Of a stretch of DNA of 41,184 nucleotides, positions 39,719 through 41,184 are shown piece after piece. This DNA comes from an uncultured Prevotellaceae bacterium (GTDB lineage: Bacteria; Bacteroidota; Bacteroidia; Bacteroidales; Bacteroidaceae). Every line of letters begins with the position of its first letter. Position 1 is the first letter of the stretch. A model generated the notes under the pieces. It saw only the letters and a list, made by a program, of their open reading frames with translations. It did no database searches and had not been told where the DNA came from. The DNA is taken from contig CADCEQ010000029.1 of NCBI GenBank assembly GCA_902800435.1, forward strand, positions 1 to 41,184, read 5' to 3'. The position numbers were made by a program, and so were the translations under genes.

Positions 39719-39823
39719 TTAGCCGTTCATGCAGCTCTGCGTGAGGAACGAGCTGACGATGGCCGTGAGCACGGTGATGATAAACTGGATGATAGTCTTC
39801 CAGGTCTTGAGTTTCTTGAACAT
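39719..39823 (-). CDS. Smalltalk-type small membrane peptide
   Basis: The 34-residue frame begins MFKKLKTWKTIIQFIITVLTAIV and continues SSFLTQSCMNG. It has a basic N-terminus, a single hydrophobic span (~10-27) and a Cys near the end preceded by TQS, reminiscent of a very short lipoprotein or toxin-like peptide. It matches what is annotated as smalltalk protein in Bacteroides, always near an HU-like gene and an amidase. The function is unknown. A holin- or phage-lysis-like role beside the amidase is a hypothesis. It is too short for standard gene calling. Confidence 0.75.
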   Translation of the reverse strand: MFKKLKTWKTIIQFIITVLTAIVSSFLTQSCMNG

Positions 39824-39939
39824 GACACTGAGGTTTTAAGTGATTCTGTTTTGGAAAGAAATTCCGGGAAATTATCCAAAATTATTGCTGCGCAGAAATA
39901 TTTATCATAATTTCCCAAAATTTCTTTCCCCAAAAAAGA

Positions 39940-40398
39940 CTAAGGCTCCGGCGTCTCCTCATCGTCCGACGCCTTCTTCTTCGGCTCGATCAGATCCTTG
40001 GCGTTGAGGAACGTGGCGAGCTTCTTCAGGCTCTTCGCCGACAGGTCGTTGATGTCGGAGCGGTTCGGCGCAAAGCGCAGGTACAGCCCCTTGATGTTCT
40101 GGCCGGCATTGAAGCCTTCCTCAGTGACCGAGCCCACCGACTTGGCCGACAGGTAGAACGTGCCGAGGTCGCCGAACTGCACCTTCTTGCCCTCGAGCAG
40201 CTGCTCCAGCATACACGAGGCCAGCTTCAGGGCAACGCCCTTGCAGACGTCCTCGCCGAATACCGAGTTGTGTTCCGACACGTGCTTGCAGAGCTCGTCG
40301 TAGCTCATCGTCTTGGTGGGTACCAGGCGGCCGTAGTACTGACCGTAGGTCTTCGACGCCGTGTTCATGTTCTTGTAAGTCTTGTAAAGTACTGGCAT
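39940..40398 (-). CDS. HU-family DNA-binding protein (Bacteroidetes HU-like variant)
   Basis: The 152-residue protein from MPVLYKTYKN is chosen because the frame further upstream is translated word repeat (NYSFLITHYSL). The HU/IHF fold runs from about residue 20 to 110: TMSYDELCKHVSEHNSVFG..VCKGVALKLASCMLEQLLEGKKVQFGDLGTFYLSAKS, then a beta-arm segment VGSVTEEGFNAGQNIKGLYLRFAPNRS. The tail is acidic (KKKASDDEETPEP). Such proteins bend or coat DNA. It stands between the DUF4248 and smalltalk genes, as in related cassettes, with its own promoter at 40491-40484. Confidence 0.85.
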   Translation of the reverse strand: MPVLYKTYKNMNTASKTYGQYYGRLVPTKTMSYDELCKHVSEHNSVFGEDVCKGVALKLASCMLEQLLEGKKVQFGDLGTFYLSAKSVGSVTEEGFNAGQNIKGLYLRFAPNRSDINDLSAKSLKKLATFLNAKDLIEPKKKASDDEETPEP

Positions 40399-40405
40399 TG
40401 TTTTT

Positions 40406-40437
40406 AATGAGTAATGAGTAATGAGAAATGAGTAATT
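40406..40437. repeat. AATGAGT word repeat in the HU-like gene leader
   Basis: AATGAGTAATGAGTAATGAG followed by AAATGAGTAATT, a permuted seven-base-word repeat lying between the promoter and the HU-like start. Confidence 0.7.
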
Positions 40438-40483
40438 GGGCTGCGCGCTGGCCATTGCTCGTCAGAGTGTTTCTCTGATACTG

Positions 40484-40491
40484 CAAAGGTA
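40484..40491 (-). promoter_or_regulatory. -7 element for the HU-like gene
   Basis: TACCTTTG on the minus strand followed by CAGTA, about 86 bases upstream of the ATG at 40398. Confidence 0.7.
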
Positions 40492-40546
40492 CTACATCCG
40501 GCGGGGCCGTTTCACGGTTACGCAAGGTTCCGGAAGATTCCGTCGT

Positions 40547-40726
40547 TTAAACATCGATGGCAAGCTTTTCGCAGATGAAGCTGACAATCTTCGGCGGCAG
40601 CACCTTCACGTTGGGCTGCAGGCCCAGCGCCTCCAGCTCCTGCCGGAACGGCCGCAGCCAGTTCATCAGCGTCTGTACGCTGACGCCGGCCTTCATGGCC
40701 AGCTCTGATTTTGACATTGCTTTCAT
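40547..40726 (-). CDS. DUF4248 family small protein, HTH-like
   Basis: The 59-residue protein begins MKAMSKSELAMKAGVSVQTLMNWL, a helix-turn-helix-like segment (SKSELAMKAGVSVQTLMNWL), followed by RQELEALGL..NVKVLPPKIVSFICEKLAIDV. It fits DUF4248, recurrent in Bacteroidales beside HU-like, smalltalk and amidase genes. An alternative start at the second Met (40717) would remove three residues. It probably binds DNA, possibly as an excisionase- or repressor-like factor. Its upstream neighbour in other genomes, a VapE/DUF3987-like primase gene, would be expected beyond the right end; it is not in the window. Confidence 0.75.
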   Translation of the reverse strand: MKAMSKSELAMKAGVSVQTLMNWLRPFRQELEALGLQPNVKVLPPKIVSFICEKLAIDV

Positions 40727-40774
40727 TTATCTTACAATTCAAGAATTAATAATTAATAATTGATGTATGTAATT

Positions 40775-41042
40775 CCCCTCCTGAGTCAGGAGGGGCCAGG
40801 GGTGGTCTGAACAAGGGAATCGTACTGCCGTTCAGACCCCTCCTAACCTCCCCTAACTCAGGGGAGAAACTGCCGGACAGTGTCCCTCCGCGTTTTTCCG
40901 TGCCAAGAAAACTGAGGCCGTTCAGACCCCCTCTAACTCCCCCTGACTCAGGGGGAGAACTGAGACGTTTGGCGCCGCCATTCGGGTGGTTTGGAGCCTC
41001 CAAACGGGGTGAATGGAGCCGCTATTCGGGTGGTTTGGAGCC
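40775..41042. repeat. Cluster of palindromes and direct repeats
   Basis: Three near-perfect GC palindromes of the CTCCCC-tgact-CAGGGGAG kind lie at 40775-40795, 40848-40866 and 40937-40957. CCGTTCAGACCCC recurs at 40828 and 40918 (period 90), carrying the following palindrome with it. ATTCGGGTGGTTTGGAGCC recurs at 40980 and 41024 (period 44), with an inverted relative at 40997-41016. No gene is seen here. Confidence 0.75.
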
Positions 41043-41057
41043 GCTTTTCGGAATCAA

Positions 41058-41165
41058 TACAGATACAGATGTATACACTTGTTTCTATAGATTTCTCACG
41101 CGTACCGTGTGTGCGCAGTACGCGAGGACTCCTTAGAAAACACCTGTATCGTCTGTATCTGTATC
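41058..41165. other. Long imperfect inverted repeat/hairpin of about 108 bases
   Basis: Arms of about 48 bases surround a 12-base centre. The outer part starts ATACAGATACAGA at 41058, complementary to TCTGTATCTGTAT ending at 41164. The inner stem is CGCGTAC/GTACGCG (41099-41105 with 41118-41124), with bulges between. The remainder of the region to 41184 shows no gene. Confidence 0.7.
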
Positions 41166-41184
41166 AGCTCCATGAGCCATCAGC

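Noticed and set aside
40399..40455. N-terminal extension of the HU-like protein (NYSFLITHYSL)
   Set aside because: It is the translated AATGAGT word repeat. The conserved protein begins at MPVLYKT.
40746..41136. Frames of 78-85 codons across the right-end palindromes
   Set aside because: They are translations of the Pro/Ser/Gly-rich palindromic repeats and have neither starts with promoters nor family similarity.

Overview
The window looks like a draft-genome contig from a Prevotella-like member of the Bacteroidales. From about position 2,110 to the right end, nearly every transcription unit is preceded by the Bacteroidetes sigma-ABfr -7 element TAnnTTTG (often TACCTTTG). Shine-Dalgarno sequences are weak or absent. 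The gene content is typical of the group: DUF4827-glmM, NaPi/PhoU fusion, CotH with dockerin, PL1 lyase with a Por-type tail, M48 lipoprotein, HSDR_N opposite holA, CT398-like zinc ribbon with Nif3, and DUF4248-HU-smalltalk-amidase. The first ~2.1 kb does not fit. It carries ribD-ribE-ribB(A) in Firmicutes operon order, with an AGGAGG ribosome binding site, translational overlaps and more A+T-rich codons. It ends mid-gene, tail to tail against an equally truncated Bacteroidetes glycosidase. I read this as an assembly chimera or a recent illegitimate join near 2,094-2,108.

Layout. 1-2,109: riboflavin genes, the last one cut. 2,098-5,559 (-): secreted GH128-like glycosidase, cut at its 3' end. 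5,658-8,792: nrnA and a His-rich zinc/cadmium P-type ATPase. 8,869-10,891: DUF4827 lipoprotein and a glmM interrupted by a deletion/frameshift. 10,918-15,176: an apparent phosphate regulon with a PhoB/PhoR-like pair, a 36-residue membrane peptide and a Na/Pi cotransporter. All three promoters carry 11-bp-phased TTGTAAC heptamers in the same register to the -7 element. 15,341-17,059 (-): SulP transporter. 17,234-22,852: an Ala-rich lipoprotein, a Cthe_2159-like beta-helix protein and a CotH protein with nested domains. 22,917-25,350: TlpA-like thioredoxin, M48 protease and a small secreted protein. 25,659-27,300: SlyD-like FKBP overlapping aroC, then a candidate small RNA. 27,482-32,565 (-): PL1 lyase downstream of pyrK-pyrD. 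32,698-37,246: HTH regulator, a ~640-bp non-coding stretch, holA with a divergent HSDR_N gene, and zinc ribbon plus nif3. 37,334-38,825 (-): a three-gene HipB/HipS/HipT-like toxin-antitoxin operon. 39,028-40,726 (-): amidase, smalltalk, HU-like and DUF4248 genes with tandem repeats. 40,775-41,165: palindromes and a long imperfect hairpin.

A recurrent theme is low-complexity, word-permuting repeats (units such as AAAAAGT, AGTGATA, AACACCCA, TTCGATGAT). They lie between genes and also in frame inside genes: twice in the P-type ATPase, once in SulP, and across the hipS/hipT junction. The strongest leads are the register-locked Pho-box promoters with their small membrane peptide, the candidate small RNA at 27,378-27,476, the HipBST-like operon with its own half-site array, and the broken glmM. 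No rRNA, tRNA, CRISPR array or transposase gene was recognised.
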